NCBI GenBank assembly: GCA_016720905.1 | Contig: JADKJT010000017.1 | Location: 62,001 to 126,000 of the forward strand | DNA length: 64,000 nt | Reading direction: 5' to 3' | Origin: Gemmatimonadaceae bacterium | GTDB lineage: Bacteria > Gemmatimonadota > Gemmatimonadetes > Gemmatimonadales > Gemmatimonadaceae | Part shown: one piece after another, positions 36,170 through 45,296 of the stretch | Layout: the number at the start of each line of letters is the position of its first letter | Position numbering within the stretch: the first letter of the stretch is position 1 | The notes under the pieces: generated by a model | Database searches by the model: none | What the model saw: only the letters and a program-made list of their open reading frames with translations | What the model was told of the DNA's origin: nothing | Translations under genes and position numbers: made by a program

Positions 36170-37134
36170 CGCGCCACGGCCTCCGTAAGTGTCGCCGCGA
36201 ATTCCGCGACGATGTCGCCAGCCGGCCGGATGTCATGAATGACATCGACGCTGCGGCCCGCCTGCCAGTACTCCTGATTGGCGCCATCCACGCTGGAGCG
36301 CTTGAGCTGCCGCAACGAGCGCAACGCGTACCACGTCCGAATCCAGCGCTTGGTGCGTCGGCCGCGAAACATCCATCGGGCCATGGGACTCACGGTCGTG
36401 CCGAGTCGCTCCACATACGGCGTTCGCAACACCGAGACCGGTACACCCGTCAGGCGTTCGGTCAGCACAACATCACGGGAGGTGGCGGTGACAATCGCTT
36501 GCTTGTAGGCGGGGTCGGAATTGCACTCCGTGGTGGCGATGAACCGCGTCCCCAGCTGCACCCCGGCATACCCCATGTCCAGCAGGGCACGAAATTGCGC
36601 GGGATTGCCCACGCCTCCGGCGGCCACCACGGGGAGCCCGAGGTCTCCGATTTCGTCGAGCAGTGCCCGCGGGTCGCGCGAACCCGTGTGCCCTCCGGCT
36701 TCGCGGTTCACAGCGATCAGGCCATCGACGCCGCCATCACGCCCCTTGAGGGCCCATTTGCGCTCCGTGATATCGTGGTACACCACGCCACCTGCGGCGT
36801 GCACACGGTCGGCAACCCACCGGGGATTCCCCAGCGACGTGAGAAAGAATCGCACCCCCTCCTCCAACGCGATGTCCACCCAGCGAACCATCCGGTTGTG
36901 ATAGGTTGAGCTGGACGCTTCGATGAGCGCATTGAAGCCGATCGGCCTGTCCTCCGCGAGTCGGCGGATCAAACGCAGGCCTTCCCGAAAATCATGACCG
37001 TGCACGTACGTCAGGGCGATCGGTTGTACGACGCCCAGCGCGCCCGCCCGACTGACGGCGGCCACCAGCTCCGGATTGCTGCACGGGTACATCGGGCCGC
37101 AGATGAGTGGTACGGCGATGTGGGCGTGCTCCAT
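36166..37134 (-). CDS. Nitronate monooxygenase (2-nitropropane dioxygenase-like)
   Basis: A 322-residue FMN-dependent oxidoreductase. The start ATG at 37134 opens on HIAVPLICGPMYPCSNPELV, as in the family. REAGGHTG carries the conserved AGGHxG; VVAAGGVGNPAQFRALLDMGYAGVQLGTRFIATTEC contains the phosphate-binding GG and the GxQxGTRF of TIM-barrel FMN enzymes. These enzymes oxidise alkyl nitronates using FMN and oxygen, but annotation in the family is broad and the reaction is not proven here. The stop overlaps the acylase start (ATGA), and it leads the minus-strand operon with the acylase and two-component system. Confidence 0.85.
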   Translation of the reverse strand: MEHAHIAVPLICGPMYPCSNPELVAAVSRAGALGVVQPIALTYVHGHDFREGLRLIRRLAEDRPIGFNALIEASSSTYHNRMVRWVDIALEEGVRFFLTSLGNPRWVADRVHAAGGVVYHDITERKWALKGRDGGVDGLIAVNREAGGHTGSRDPRALLDEIGDLGLPVVAAGGVGNPAQFRALLDMGYAGVQLGTRFIATTECNSDPAYKQAIVTATSRDVVLTERLTGVPVSVLRTPYVERLGTTVSPMARWMFRGRRTKRWIRTWYALRSLRQLKRSSVDGANQEYWQAGRSVDVIHDIRPAGDIVAEFAATLTEAVAR

Positions 37135-37361
37135 CAGCAGCGTCACGAAGATGTCCTGGGTTGGGCGCCTGGCAGCCGGTGGGAACCGTTCGCACCGCTC
37201 GCCGCATAGCATACCTAACCGTGACGAAGCGAGACAGGGCCAGATGACCGCGGGCGGTCCTTGGGTGCGTAGCGTTTCCCGGCAGCATCACGCAACTTGT
37301 GGTGCCGCACAGGCCCGGCGACCTCTCGCCCACAACCGCAACGCTCGAGGACAAGTCTCAG

Positions 37362-38631
37362 ATGATGCGGTTGGTAGCGCCGAACGAGTACTGGGTGGGC
37401 GGTGTGTTGCTCGCGACGCAGGTCGCCATGCTGCTGGTATTGCTGGTGCGCCTCATGCCAGGGCGCACGCGCCGGCCGGCGGTACGGCCCATGGTTGGCG
37501 CGAGCTCGGATACCACCGTGACGGTAGTGGTGGCCACGCTCAACGAAGCGAAGCGGCTGTCGCCCTGCCTGGAGGGGCTGATGGCGCAGACGCCCCCATG
37601 CTCGAAGTGCTGGTGGTGGACAGCCGGTCCACCGACGGCACACGCGAGTTGGTTGAGGCGGCGGCGTCACGTGACGGGCGAATTCGATTGATCACCGACG
37701 ACCCATTGCCCGATGGATGGGTTGGCAAGGTGTGGGCGTTGGAGACAGGATTGCGACAGGCGCGCGGCGAATGGGTGTTGGGCATCGATGCCGATACGAT
37801 TCCCGCGCCGGGACTGGTGGGTGCAGTGGTCGCCGCCGCGCAGCGAGATCGGTTCGACGTGGTGTCGTTCTCGCCGCGATTCGAAGGGCAGTCGGCTGCC
37901 GAACGCTTTGTGCAGTCCGCCATGCTGGTGTCGTTGGTGTACCGTTGCGGCGCTGCGGGAACCACCCAGCCCCCCCCCGACCGCGTGCTGGCCAATGGCC
38001 AATGCTTTCTGGCGCGTCGTGCGCTTCTGGTGCAGCATGGTGGATACGCCCCGGCGCGTGCCTCGTTCAGCGATGACGTCACGCTGGCGCGTCACCTGGC
38101 GCGCGCGGTGCTCGCGTTGGATTTCTCGACGGGTCGGAGATCATCGGCGTGCGTTCGTATTCGTCGGTGGGTGAGATGTGGCGCGAATGGGGCCGGAGTT
38201 TCGACTTGAAGGACGCAACGCCCGTCTGGCGCCGCTGGCTCGACCTGCTGCTGGTGTGGTCGACCCAGGCCCTGCCGCTGCCGATGCTGGTGGTGCTGGG
38301 ACTCGCGCTGTTGGTGGACACGCCGGCGCCGCTGGCCAGCCACACACGCCACCTGTTGCTGGTGGCGTTGCTGGTGGTCAACGCGTGCGCGCTCGGCGTA
38401 CGGCTGATGCTGCTCGTGGCGCTTCGGGGCAGCTATGCCGAGCGGGGGTCGGCGTTCTGGTTGTCGTGGCTGGCGGATATTCCGGCGGCCGTACGTTTGA
38501 CGATCAGTACGGCACGCAGTCCGAAACGCTGGCGCGGGCGCGCCTATGGTCCGCTTGGCGGTCGTTCAGAAATCGCGACGCTGGAACGCGCGGCGTCCCG
38601 CCCAGGCCGGAACGACGATCCACAGCACTAG
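37362..38631 (+). pseudogene. GT2-family glycosyltransferase, membrane-anchored, broken by two frameshifts
   Basis: Three frames together describe one membrane GT2 protein of about 422 residues. It begins at ATG 37362 (GAGG about 11 bases upstream) with an N-terminal TM (GVLLATQVAMLLVLLV) and TVTVVVATLNEAKRLSPCL. It then leaves frame at the five-C run 37593-37597; the next frame continues MLEVLVVDSRSTDGTRELVE and has the GIDADT metal-binding motif, CFLARRALL and FSDDVTLARHLA. A second one-base loss near 38123-38127 (TTCTCGAC) moves to the third frame, with GEMWREWGRSFDLKD, two C-terminal TMs and the end. HpnB/CrtQ-like glycosyltransferases look similar. The 3' end overlaps the convergent nosY-like gene by 66 bases. 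Confidence 0.8.
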
Positions 38632-39360
38632 CCCGGTCAGCGCCAGGACCGTGCCGCGGGAGCTTCCGAGAAAACGATGCATGACCGCGCCCGTATAGCC
38701 CATTAACGCGGCGGTGTCGCTTTGCATGACAATCATGGTGCGGGCCAGATCGACCGGATTGAGCAACGTGAGTACCAGCATCGGACGCTCGAGCGGGTAG
38801 TCAGCGAAGGTCGTCGCCACCAGCAGCACCAGTCCGTCATACGCCACCGTCAACAGCAGCCAAATCGCGAGGGCCAGCGCCACCCCGCGCAACCGATCGT
38901 CCACCAGGACGCCAATCAGCAGGGCCAGGCCGCCAAACACGAAGGTGAGCGCGATGCCGCTGGCGAGCGTCGTCAACAACAACCGCCATGCGTCCGGCGT
39001 GATGGCCCGATGAATCAGAAATGGAATCAGCAGGCCGACCGCGAACACGGCGGCCAGCGGGGCCACCAACCCAAGGTACAGTCCCGCGAACAGCTTGCCG
39101 CGTCGCACCGGTTGTGCCAGCAGCAGCTCATTGAATTCGCGTGACGCGTGCCAGGAAATCACGCCGAACATGATCGTCACGAGGGGCACCACGAGCAGCA
39201 CCAGATTGAGCATGGTGATGAGCGCGCGCGGCGCCGTGCCCGTCAGGCGCAACACCGTTTCGCTGATCAACAGGATACTGACGCCAAACAGCAGCACGCC
39301 GCGATTCCGCAGCAGATTGCGCATCTCATGTCGCAGTACCGTGCCAATCACGCCGCTCAT
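38566..39360 (-). CDS. nosY: ABC transporter permease, NosY-type
   Basis: A 264-residue integral membrane protein with about six predicted helices, for example VLLFGVSILLISETVL, LVLLVVPLVTIMFGVI and AVFAVGLLIPFLIHRA. EFNELLLAQPVRRG is the loop that is typical of NosY/ABC-2-type permeases and contacts the ATPase. It overlaps nosF by four bases and closes the nos operon. NosDFY is thought to supply a component for CuZ maturation in the periplasm. The cell would place it in the inner membrane. The assignment rests on gene order plus topology. Confidence 0.85.
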   Translation of the reverse strand: MSGVIGTVLRHEMRNLLRNRGVLLFGVSILLISETVLRLTGTAPRALITMLNLVLLVVPLVTIMFGVISWHASREFNELLLAQPVRRGKLFAGLYLGLVAPLAAVFAVGLLIPFLIHRAITPDAWRLLLTTLASGIALTFVFGGLALLIGVLVDDRLRGVALALAIWLLLTVAYDGLVLLVATTFADYPLERPMLVLTLLNPVDLARTMIVMQSDTAALMGYTGAVMHRFLGSSRGTVLALTGLVLWIVVPAWAGRRAFQRRDF

Positions 39361-40109
39361 GCCGGTACTCCCGGCACGGCGGAGGCCGCCCCCGACTGCG
39401 CCTGCATGAGCTGTGCAATCGCGCGCTCCAGCGTCGGCGCGCCGGTGCTGCTCAGGAGGGCGTCGAGTGGACCGGACCAGCGCACCCGTCCTTCGTGCAG
39501 GAACACGACGGTATCGGCAAACTCTTCCAACTCGCTGAGGATGTGCGACGTGATGATGACGGCTCGGCCATCGTCGCGCACCTCGCGGATCTTGTCCTTG
39601 AGGATCCCGCTGGCCACCGGATCGAGTCCGGCCGTGGGCTCATCCAGCAACAGCAGATCGGGGGTGAAGAGAAAGGCGGCCGCCGCGTTCAGTCGCTGCC
39701 GTTGGCCCCCCGACAGCTCGCGGATCGACTGGTCGAGAAACGGCTCCACGGCAAAGGCCGCGACAAGTGACTCATCCCGGGGGCGCGTGGCGCCGCGCAG
39801 ATCGGTGAGCAGGGTCAGCACGTCTCGCGCCGAGAAGTTCTCGGGGAAGCGCGGCGCCTGCGGCATGTAGCCGATGCGTGCACGATGCGCCGTGTGACCC
39901 GCCGTATCGCGTCCGTCGAGTGTGATGGTGCCACTGTCCGGGTGCACGAGGCCAAGCAGCGCCTTGTTGAGTGTCGTCTTGCCCGCGCCATTCGGGCCGA
40001 TAACCGCGGTAACGGCTCCGCAGGCCACGTCGAGATCGATGCCCTGCAGCACGCGCTGACGACCGTACGACTTGGTGAGTGCGCGTACGGAGACGAATGA
40101 CGTGCTCAC
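39357..40109 (-). CDS. nosF: ABC transporter ATPase, NosF-type
   Basis: A 250-residue ABC ATPase. Walker A is GPNGAGKTT, Q-loop is in RIGYMPQAPRFPENF, signature is ELSGGQRQRLN, and Walker B is LLLLDEPTAGLD with the switch His in IITSHILSELEE. It is flanked by nosD and nosY and overlaps both by four bases. NosF energises the NosDFY maturation system. The 'FPENFSA' region after the Q-loop is typical of NosF/CcmA-like single-domain ATPases. Confidence 0.9.
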   Translation of the reverse strand: MSTSFVSVRALTKSYGRQRVLQGIDLDVACGAVTAVIGPNGAGKTTLNKALLGLVHPDSGTITLDGRDTAGHTAHRARIGYMPQAPRFPENFSARDVLTLLTDLRGATRPRDESLVAAFAVEPFLDQSIRELSGGQRQRLNAAAAFLFTPDLLLLDEPTAGLDPVASGILKDKIREVRDDGRAVIITSHILSELEEFADTVVFLHEGRVRWSGPLDALLSSTGAPTLERAIAQLMQAQSGAASAVPGVPA

Positions 40110-41395
40110 GGCAGCTTCCGCGGCGGGTGCATCAGCGGGGCGCGATCGCGCAAGGTCTCCGGACTGAGCGCTGGGAGCACGCGTTCCGCGATGTCCAGCA
40201 GGTCCACCAGGACGCTGCGGGTGAGGATGAGCGCGGCCGGCGCCCGCTCCACCAGGAGCGAGAACAGCCGCACGGGGGCGTGCGGCACGTCGCCTCGGCC
40301 GTTCCGGTCAAGATCGTAGCCGCGATACCGGTCCCACCAGTCGCCGTCGAACGTACTGTAGTTGCTCCGGCTGTTCGTTCCGACGTCGAACACGTTGCCG
40401 GAAAAGGCGTTGCCGCGCAGCACATTGTCCTGCGCGTCGGCCAGCACCCGGACGGCCCATCCATTTCGCATGAAATCGTTGTCCACGATGGAATTGCGGC
40501 TCGCGCCTTCCATATGCAGCGCAACCGAGTTGTCGGCAAAGAGATTGTCGCGTACATCGCTGTCCGTGATCTCCTTGAGCAGCAGTCCATATGCGGCACT
40601 GCCCTCATTGCGCTCAAACCGATTGCCGACGATGCGCACCTGCTTGGAGTACATGACCGCGACACCGGACTCATTCTCCCGGAACGTATTGCCCTCGTAG
40701 CGACACGAATCGGAAAACATGAAATGCAACCCGTACCGGTGACTGTTCTCGCTGATGTTGCGTCGCACCACGCCATGGGTGACGAACTCGAAGTAGATGC
40801 CATCGCGATGTCCATCGATGATGTTGTCCTCGAGGACGATGTCGCGGCTGGACCACAAATGCAGTCCGTTGCCTGTGACGGTCTGGGAGCCCGCCATGCC
40901 GTGCAGGACGTTGTGTCGCACGAGGCAGGCACTGACGTGTTGCAGATAGATGCCGAAGAGGGTGTTCTCGAACCGATTGAACTCGATGAGGCACCCGGCC
41001 GATTCGATGACGCGCAAGGCCGCGCGGTCCGTGGCCTGGCTGGTGCCGGTATTGCGAAAGGTCATTCCCCGTATGGTGACGGAGTCGGCGCCAACCACCA
41101 GCAGTTCGCGCACGCCCTCGCCGTCCAACACGGCGCCGCTGTCACCGAGCAGGGTCAGCGGTTGTCGAACGACAATCGTCGTTTCGGCGTAGACGCCGGG
41201 ACGCACGCGAACCACGCCGGCGCGGGATACCAGACGTACGGCTTCCGCAATCGTGTGCACCCCTCGCGCGGAGGCCGAGGTCACCGAGCGCGGCGTGACG
41301 AAAACGGTATCGCGTGCGCGCGCGACCGACTGCGCGGGGAGCAGGGCGGGGCCCATCACGAGCATCAGGACGCCCACCGCGCGCGATCGAAACAT
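40106..41395 (-). CDS. nosD: Nitrous oxide reductase maturation protein NosD
   Basis: A 429-residue periplasmic right-handed beta-helix protein. ATG 41395 gives a signal peptide (VGVLMLVMGPALLPAQS); a TTG at 41440 overlapping the nosL stop would add 15 residues and is an alternative. Repeats of parallel-beta-helix rungs are obvious, for example RHNVLHGMAG, LEDNIIDGHRDGIYFEF and RGNAFSGNVFDVG, typical of NosD and CASH-domain proteins. NosD works with NosFY in assembly of the CuZ centre. The C-terminal end includes the RAPLMHPPRKLP tail. Confidence 0.92.
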   Translation of the reverse strand: MFRSRAVGVLMLVMGPALLPAQSVARARDTVFVTPRSVTSASARGVHTIAEAVRLVSRAGVVRVRPGVYAETTIVVRQPLTLLGDSGAVLDGEGVRELLVVGADSVTIRGMTFRNTGTSQATDRAALRVIESAGCLIEFNRFENTLFGIYLQHVSACLVRHNVLHGMAGSQTVTGNGLHLWSSRDIVLEDNIIDGHRDGIYFEFVTHGVVRRNISENSHRYGLHFMFSDSCRYEGNTFRENESGVAVMYSKQVRIVGNRFERNEGSAAYGLLLKEITDSDVRDNLFADNSVALHMEGASRNSIVDNDFMRNGWAVRVLADAQDNVLRGNAFSGNVFDVGTNSRSNYSTFDGDWWDRYRGYDLDRNGRGDVPHAPVRLFSLLVERAPAALILTRSVLVDLLDIAERVLPALSPETLRDRAPLMHPPRKLP

Positions 41396-41436
41396 GGGTG
41401 CAATCGACGCGTGGTGCGGCGAAATCACAAGGTCGG

Positions 41437-41964
41437 TCAATGTGTATGTGCCGGCGTGGCGGCGGCGGCGCCGGCACCGGATATCGTCAAGTCGACCGGC
41501 GCCCCCGTTGGCGCAAACGCGCTCTGGCGAACGACGTTCTGCGCCGCGGGCCAGTCGAGCACTGTTCCGCCGTACGCCTGCCGAAGCGAGTCGGGCGAGG
41601 CGGCGACATCAAACGCTGCGAGCTCGCGGCCCATGGGCGAGCGCAATCGGCTCCGATGCAGGAATTTCGCCGTATGTACGTCGATCCAGTGCGACGGGTG
41701 CTCGAAATCGGCCACCCAGATGCCCTTGGCCGGCGCGGTCGCGGGGAGACCGGCCACGAATGACGCCAGACATTCGATGGAATCGAATGTCTCGATCTTG
41801 CCATGTGAGGTCATCACGATCGCGCCAAACCGTGGGTCGTCGATGGTCATGCGACAATAGCGACAGGCATCTTCGCCCGCAATCAGGGCGCGCGGACCGG
41901 AGTCACACGCGCCGATGCTGAGCGCCAACAGGATCGCGCCCGGCACCGACGTCCACGTCCTCAC
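41437..41964 (-). CDS. nosL: Copper chaperone lipoprotein NosL
   Basis: A 175-residue lipoprotein from GTG 41964 with the lipobox LSIGAC (Cys20). CRYCRM (Cys34, Cys37, Met39) is the copper-binding motif of NosL. EDACRYCRMTIDDPRFGAIV and the downstream FDSIECLASFVAG are typical. A histidine at the C-terminus (AHTH) may add ligands. The start overlaps the stop of the membrane gene upstream (GTGA, once its frame is restored) and its stop is close to nosD. NosL delivers Cu(I) to nosZ. Confidence 0.92.
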   Translation of the reverse strand: MRTWTSVPGAILLALSIGACDSGPRALIAGEDACRYCRMTIDDPRFGAIVMTSHGKIETFDSIECLASFVAGLPATAPAKGIWVADFEHPSHWIDVHTAKFLHRSRLRSPMGRELAAFDVAASPDSLRQAYGGTVLDWPAAQNVVRQSAFAPTGAPVDLTISGAGAAAATPAHTH

Positions 41965-42604
41965 CCGCGGCTCCGCTGGCGTCCGGCACCGGCCACGGAT
42001 ACCGCCGCCGCCGCCGAGAGGATGACACTGGCGATGGCCAGCGCGCCGCCCGTCGCAGGAAGCGATGTCGCGGTGAAATTGAGCAACTTCTTGCTGCCAA
42101 TCAGCGGTGGCTGATAGGCCATGCCCGAATCTTGATGGGGGCGTGCTCCAGGTCGAGGTTATGCCCGTAGTCGTACTCCCATTTATAAAAGTCGGCCATA
42201 CCGGCGATGGCGGCGAGGATCAGCACGCCGCTCCACGCCAGCATCAGTCGACGTCGCCCGGCCGCGGCCAGAATGAGTCCGAGGACTGCCATGGCAATCA
42301 TGCCGGGCCGCATCAGCTTCAATTCCGGAATCTCGTCAGGCTCGATGGTGGCCATCCCGATGTAGTGATTCAGTCCGTTGATATTCTGGAGGTCTGTCGG
42401 TTCCACGCCGGCCACCGTGTGCGCCCAGATGTACATCCCCAGTCCTTCAGGATACTGCGGCGCCGTCAGTGAGACCCGCCACAGCGGGAAGAGAACGGAG
42501 AACCCGAGGAGCACCGCCGAGAGCGCCAGCAGCAGGCGCCCTCGAACAGTGGCCCGAACGGATGCGCTTCCTGCACCAGGAACCGCACGGCTAGACACAG
42601 GCAT
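41961..42604 (-). pseudogene. nos-cluster membrane protein, broken by one frameshift
   Basis: A protein of about 214 residues with four predicted helices, starting at ATG 42604, which overlaps the nosZ stop by one base (TAATG). The first frame has LLLALSAVLLGFSVLFPLW, MYIWAHTVAGVEPTDLQNIN and NGLNHYIGMATIEPDEIPE, conserved in clade II nos clusters, and then GMADFYKWEYDYGHNLDLEH. Near 42123-42127 one base appears missing; the next frame continues MAYQPPLIGSKKLLNF and a last TM, ending with a TGA that overlaps the nosL GTG. It occupies the position of NosB in other clade II clusters, but I do not claim identity with it. Confidence 0.75.
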
Positions 42605-44670
42605 TACCTCGGCTTCGGCGTCGTCATGGCTGCGGAATGGGGCGCGTCGGTGGGTGTCGGGAGCGAGATCCCTATGGCGGCGGCCCGTGCCACCTGTCCC
42701 TTGCTCTTGATCGTATTCGCCGACAGCGGCACGCTGGACCCAACCGGTGACACGCGAACGTATCCCTGCATCTCCTGATGCAGCGCCGAACAGAAGTCGG
42801 TGCAGTACATCGGGAACACGCCGATGGATCGGGGAATCCACCGCAGCGTACGCGTCTCGCCTGGCATGATGAGCAACTCGGAGTTCTGAGCGCCCTGAAT
42901 CGCGAAGCCGTGCGGAATGTCCCAATCCTGCTCGAGATTGGTGACGTGGAACAGCACCGTGTCGCCCACTTGCACGCCTTCGCTGTTGTCTGGCGCGAAG
43001 TGCGATCGAATGGCGGTCATGCGAACATGCACCACCTTGCCTTTGCGTTCGACGCCCGTTTCACGCTCGGATTTCGACACCTGCGGGTGGGTGTTCTCGG
43101 CGAGCTTGAAGTACTTCACCTGCTGCTTCGTGATCTTCGACGCCTCGATGACGTTCGCATAATGCGGTTCGCCGGTGGTGGGGAAGTCGAGGATGAGCTT
43201 CATCTTGTCGCCGGAGATGTCATACAACTGGGCCGACTGCGCCAACTCCGGACCCGTGGGCAGATACCGGTCCTTGGTGATCTTGTTCATCGCCACCGCG
43301 TACTTGCCGGCTGGCTTCGTGGTGCCGCCGCCGGGAATCATGAGATGTCCGACTGAATAGAACGTCGGCGTGCGATCCACCACCTCCCAGGTGCCCAGCT
43401 TCCATTTCACGATCTCAGACGAGATGAAGATGGAGGTGTAGGCGTAGCCCTTGCCGTCGAATTCCGTGTGCAGCGGGCCCAGTCCCGGGTCCTTGACTTC
43501 GCCGGCGAGGACGGACTCGTACTTGAACACGGGTATCCCCTGAACCTCCGTTTCGAACGCCTTGTCGGCGATCGCCTTCATCATCTTGCTGAACGAGTGG
43601 ACGGGGATCACGGTCGCGAGCTTGCCGCCGGCCACGATGTATTCGCCCGTCGGGTCCACATCGACACCATGCGGCGATTTGGGTGTCGGCAGGAAGTAGA
43701 TCGACCCCGGGCAAGCGGCCGGAGTCAGCATGGTAACGCCCTTCTTGACCTCGGAGCGCGCCACGCGACTGAACTTGTCCATCACGTTGTGCACGTATTC
43801 CGACGGCCACTTCTCGCCCTTGCCGCTCTGCGCACAGGCCTCCAACGACTTCCAGTTGATCGCGGCGACGAAGTCCTTGTCATTCTTGGACGCGTTGATC
43901 TCGAGTTTCTCGTAGGCCTGCTCGGTATTGTACGAGGTGAAGAAGACCCAATCCTTTGACGGTCCCTTGCCGGCCCGCGCCAGGTCGTAGTCGAAGCCGG
44001 GCACCAGAAACTGGAAGGCGACATCCATCTTGCCATCGTCGCCGGCTTTGATAAAGCTGATGGTGCCCTTGAACGACTTCTTGAAATCGGTGATAGGCAC
44101 GTCGGCCTGCGGGATCGGGATCGAGAACCGGGTCGAGGCAATCACATACTCGGTGTTCGACGTGATATACGGCGATCCGTGGTTGCCACCGGAGTTCGGA
44201 ATCTGCAGGATTTCGGAGGCTTCGAAGTTGGTCAGGTCCACGCGCGCCACGCGCGGTGTGTTGTTGGCATTGACGAACAGCCAGCGACCGTCGTCTTCGC
44301 CATTGGTTTGCGACAGCGCCGTGTGGTGCAGGTCGTCCCACGGGATGTTGCCGAAGGTCGTCTCCAGCATGGGCTTGGTCTCTTCGGAATACCCCCAGCC
44401 ATTCTCGGCAAATTGCGAGAACACGGGAACGATCTTCAGCAGACGGCCCGACGGGAGCCCGTAGACGCCGATCTGCCCGTTGAATCCCCCAGACAGGAAC
44501 GCATAGAACTCGTCGTACTGCCCGGGTGCCACGTAGGACTTCGTCGCGGCATCCGAACCGCCAATGGCGCCGGCGGGCCGATTCGCCGGTGCGCAGGCGT
44601 AACTGTACAGCACCAATGCAGCAACCGATGCGGCCGCCGCAAACCAGCCGGTGCGACGCGTGATGGACAT
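42604..44670 (-). CDS. nosZ: Nitrous oxide reductase, clade II (Sec-type)
   Basis: A 688-residue copper enzyme reducing N2O to N2 in the periplasm. The start ATG 44670 gives a Sec-type signal (WFAAAASVAALVLYSYAC) with no twin-arginine motif, the mark of clade II NosZ. The seven-bladed propeller carries CuZ ligands such as His-His in DDLHHTALSQTNGEDDGRW and EPHYANVIE. The cupredoxin domain has the CuA motif CTDFCSALHQEMQGY: Cys623, Cys627, His631 and Met634. The stop is shared with the downstream membrane gene start. It is first in the minus-strand nos operon and diverges from an NsrR-type gene. The frame also runs upstream without a better start. Confidence 0.95.
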   Translation of the reverse strand: MSITRRTGWFAAAASVAALVLYSYACAPANRPAGAIGGSDAATKSYVAPGQYDEFYAFLSGGFNGQIGVYGLPSGRLLKIVPVFSQFAENGWGYSEETKPMLETTFGNIPWDDLHHTALSQTNGEDDGRWLFVNANNTPRVARVDLTNFEASEILQIPNSGGNHGSPYITSNTEYVIASTRFSIPIPQADVPITDFKKSFKGTISFIKAGDDGKMDVAFQFLVPGFDYDLARAGKGPSKDWVFFTSYNTEQAYEKLEINASKNDKDFVAAINWKSLEACAQSGKGEKWPSEYVHNVMDKFSRVARSEVKKGVTMLTPAACPGSIYFLPTPKSPHGVDVDPTGEYIVAGGKLATVIPVHSFSKMMKAIADKAFETEVQGIPVFKYESVLAGEVKDPGLGPLHTEFDGKGYAYTSIFISSEIVKWKLGTWEVVDRTPTFYSVGHLMIPGGGTTKPAGKYAVAMNKITKDRYLPTGPELAQSAQLYDISGDKMKLILDFPTTGEPHYANVIEASKITKQQVKYFKLAENTHPQVSKSERETGVERKGKVVHVRMTAIRSHFAPDNSEGVQVGDTVLFHVTNLEQDWDIPHGFAIQGAQNSELLIMPGETRTLRWIPRSIGVFPMYCTDFCSALHQEMQGYVRVSPVGSSVPLSANTIKSKGQVARAAAIGISLPTPTDAPHSAAMTTPKPR

Positions 44671-44739
44671 GGAACAAGCCCCGAGAGCGATAGGTGATCG
44701 AGGAACGTTCAGCGGGACGCCGACGGCGCCCGTGAGGTT

Positions 44740-44764
44740 CGAGACCGAATCTCGGATATGAGAT
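44740..44764. promoter_or_regulatory. Overlapping palindromes between nosZ and the Rrf2 gene
   Basis: Two inverted repeats overlap: CGAGA-ccgaa-TCTCG (44740-44754) and ATCTC-ggatat-GAGAT (44749-44764), giving three alternating GAGA/TCTC half-sites. They lie 70 bases upstream of nosZ and 86 bases upstream of the regulator. This is a reasonable place for an operator of the divergent regulator, but the sequence does not clearly match known NsrR boxes. Confidence 0.35.
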
Positions 44765-44849
44765 ACTAGAATGAAGTCAGCGAAACGCCGAATCATCCTC
44801 AGGGATACCCCGACGGAACCGACGGCGGTGGCCAATACGTTCACCTGCC

Positions 44850-45296
44850 ATGCACCTGACACGCTTCAGCGACAATGCCTTGCGCTGCCTCATGGTACTT
44901 GGACTCGAACCGGAACGGGCCGTGCCCGTCCCGGAAATCGCCGAGCGCATGAACATGTCGTACGAGCATCTGGTGAAGATCGTGCAACGCCTGTCGGCAC
45001 TGGGCTACGTGGAGACCGTGCGCGGACGACATGGTGGGGCGCGGCTGAGCATCGAGCCGTCCACTCTGTCGCTGGGCACGCTGATTCGTCAAACCGAGGA
45101 GAATCTGGCGTTGGTCGACTGTTTCGATCCGACGCACCGCTCCTGTCCCATTGCCAGTGCCTGTCGTCTGGCCACGGTCCTCGATGATGCGCTGTCCGCG
45201 TTCTTCGCGGTGCTCGACGCCAAGACCCTGGAAGACGTGCTGAAACCGCGGCGGGAGTTACTGCGCCTGATGCAGACCGCCTCGGTCAGCGTCTAG
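44850..45296 (+). CDS. nsrR: Rrf2-family regulator, NsrR-type
   Basis: A 148-residue winged-helix regulator. MHLTRFSDNALRCLMVLGL and VPEIAERMNMSYEHLVKIVQ form the Rrf2 DNA-binding domain. Three cysteines at 91, 99 and 105 (CFDPTHRSCPIASAC) match the cluster ligands of NO-sensing NsrR. Such proteins repress NO- and N2O-related genes until NO damages the Fe-S cluster. It is transcribed away from nosZ, a common arrangement of nsrR-type genes with nos genes. Whether it controls nosZ is inference. Its 3' end overlaps the convergent thioredoxin-like gene by four bases. Confidence 0.88.
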   Translation: MHLTRFSDNALRCLMVLGLEPERAVPVPEIAERMNMSYEHLVKIVQRLSALGYVETVRGRHGGARLSIEPSTLSLGTLIRQTEENLALVDCFDPTHRSCPIASACRLATVLDDALSAFFAVLDAKTLEDVLKPRRELLRLMQTASVSV

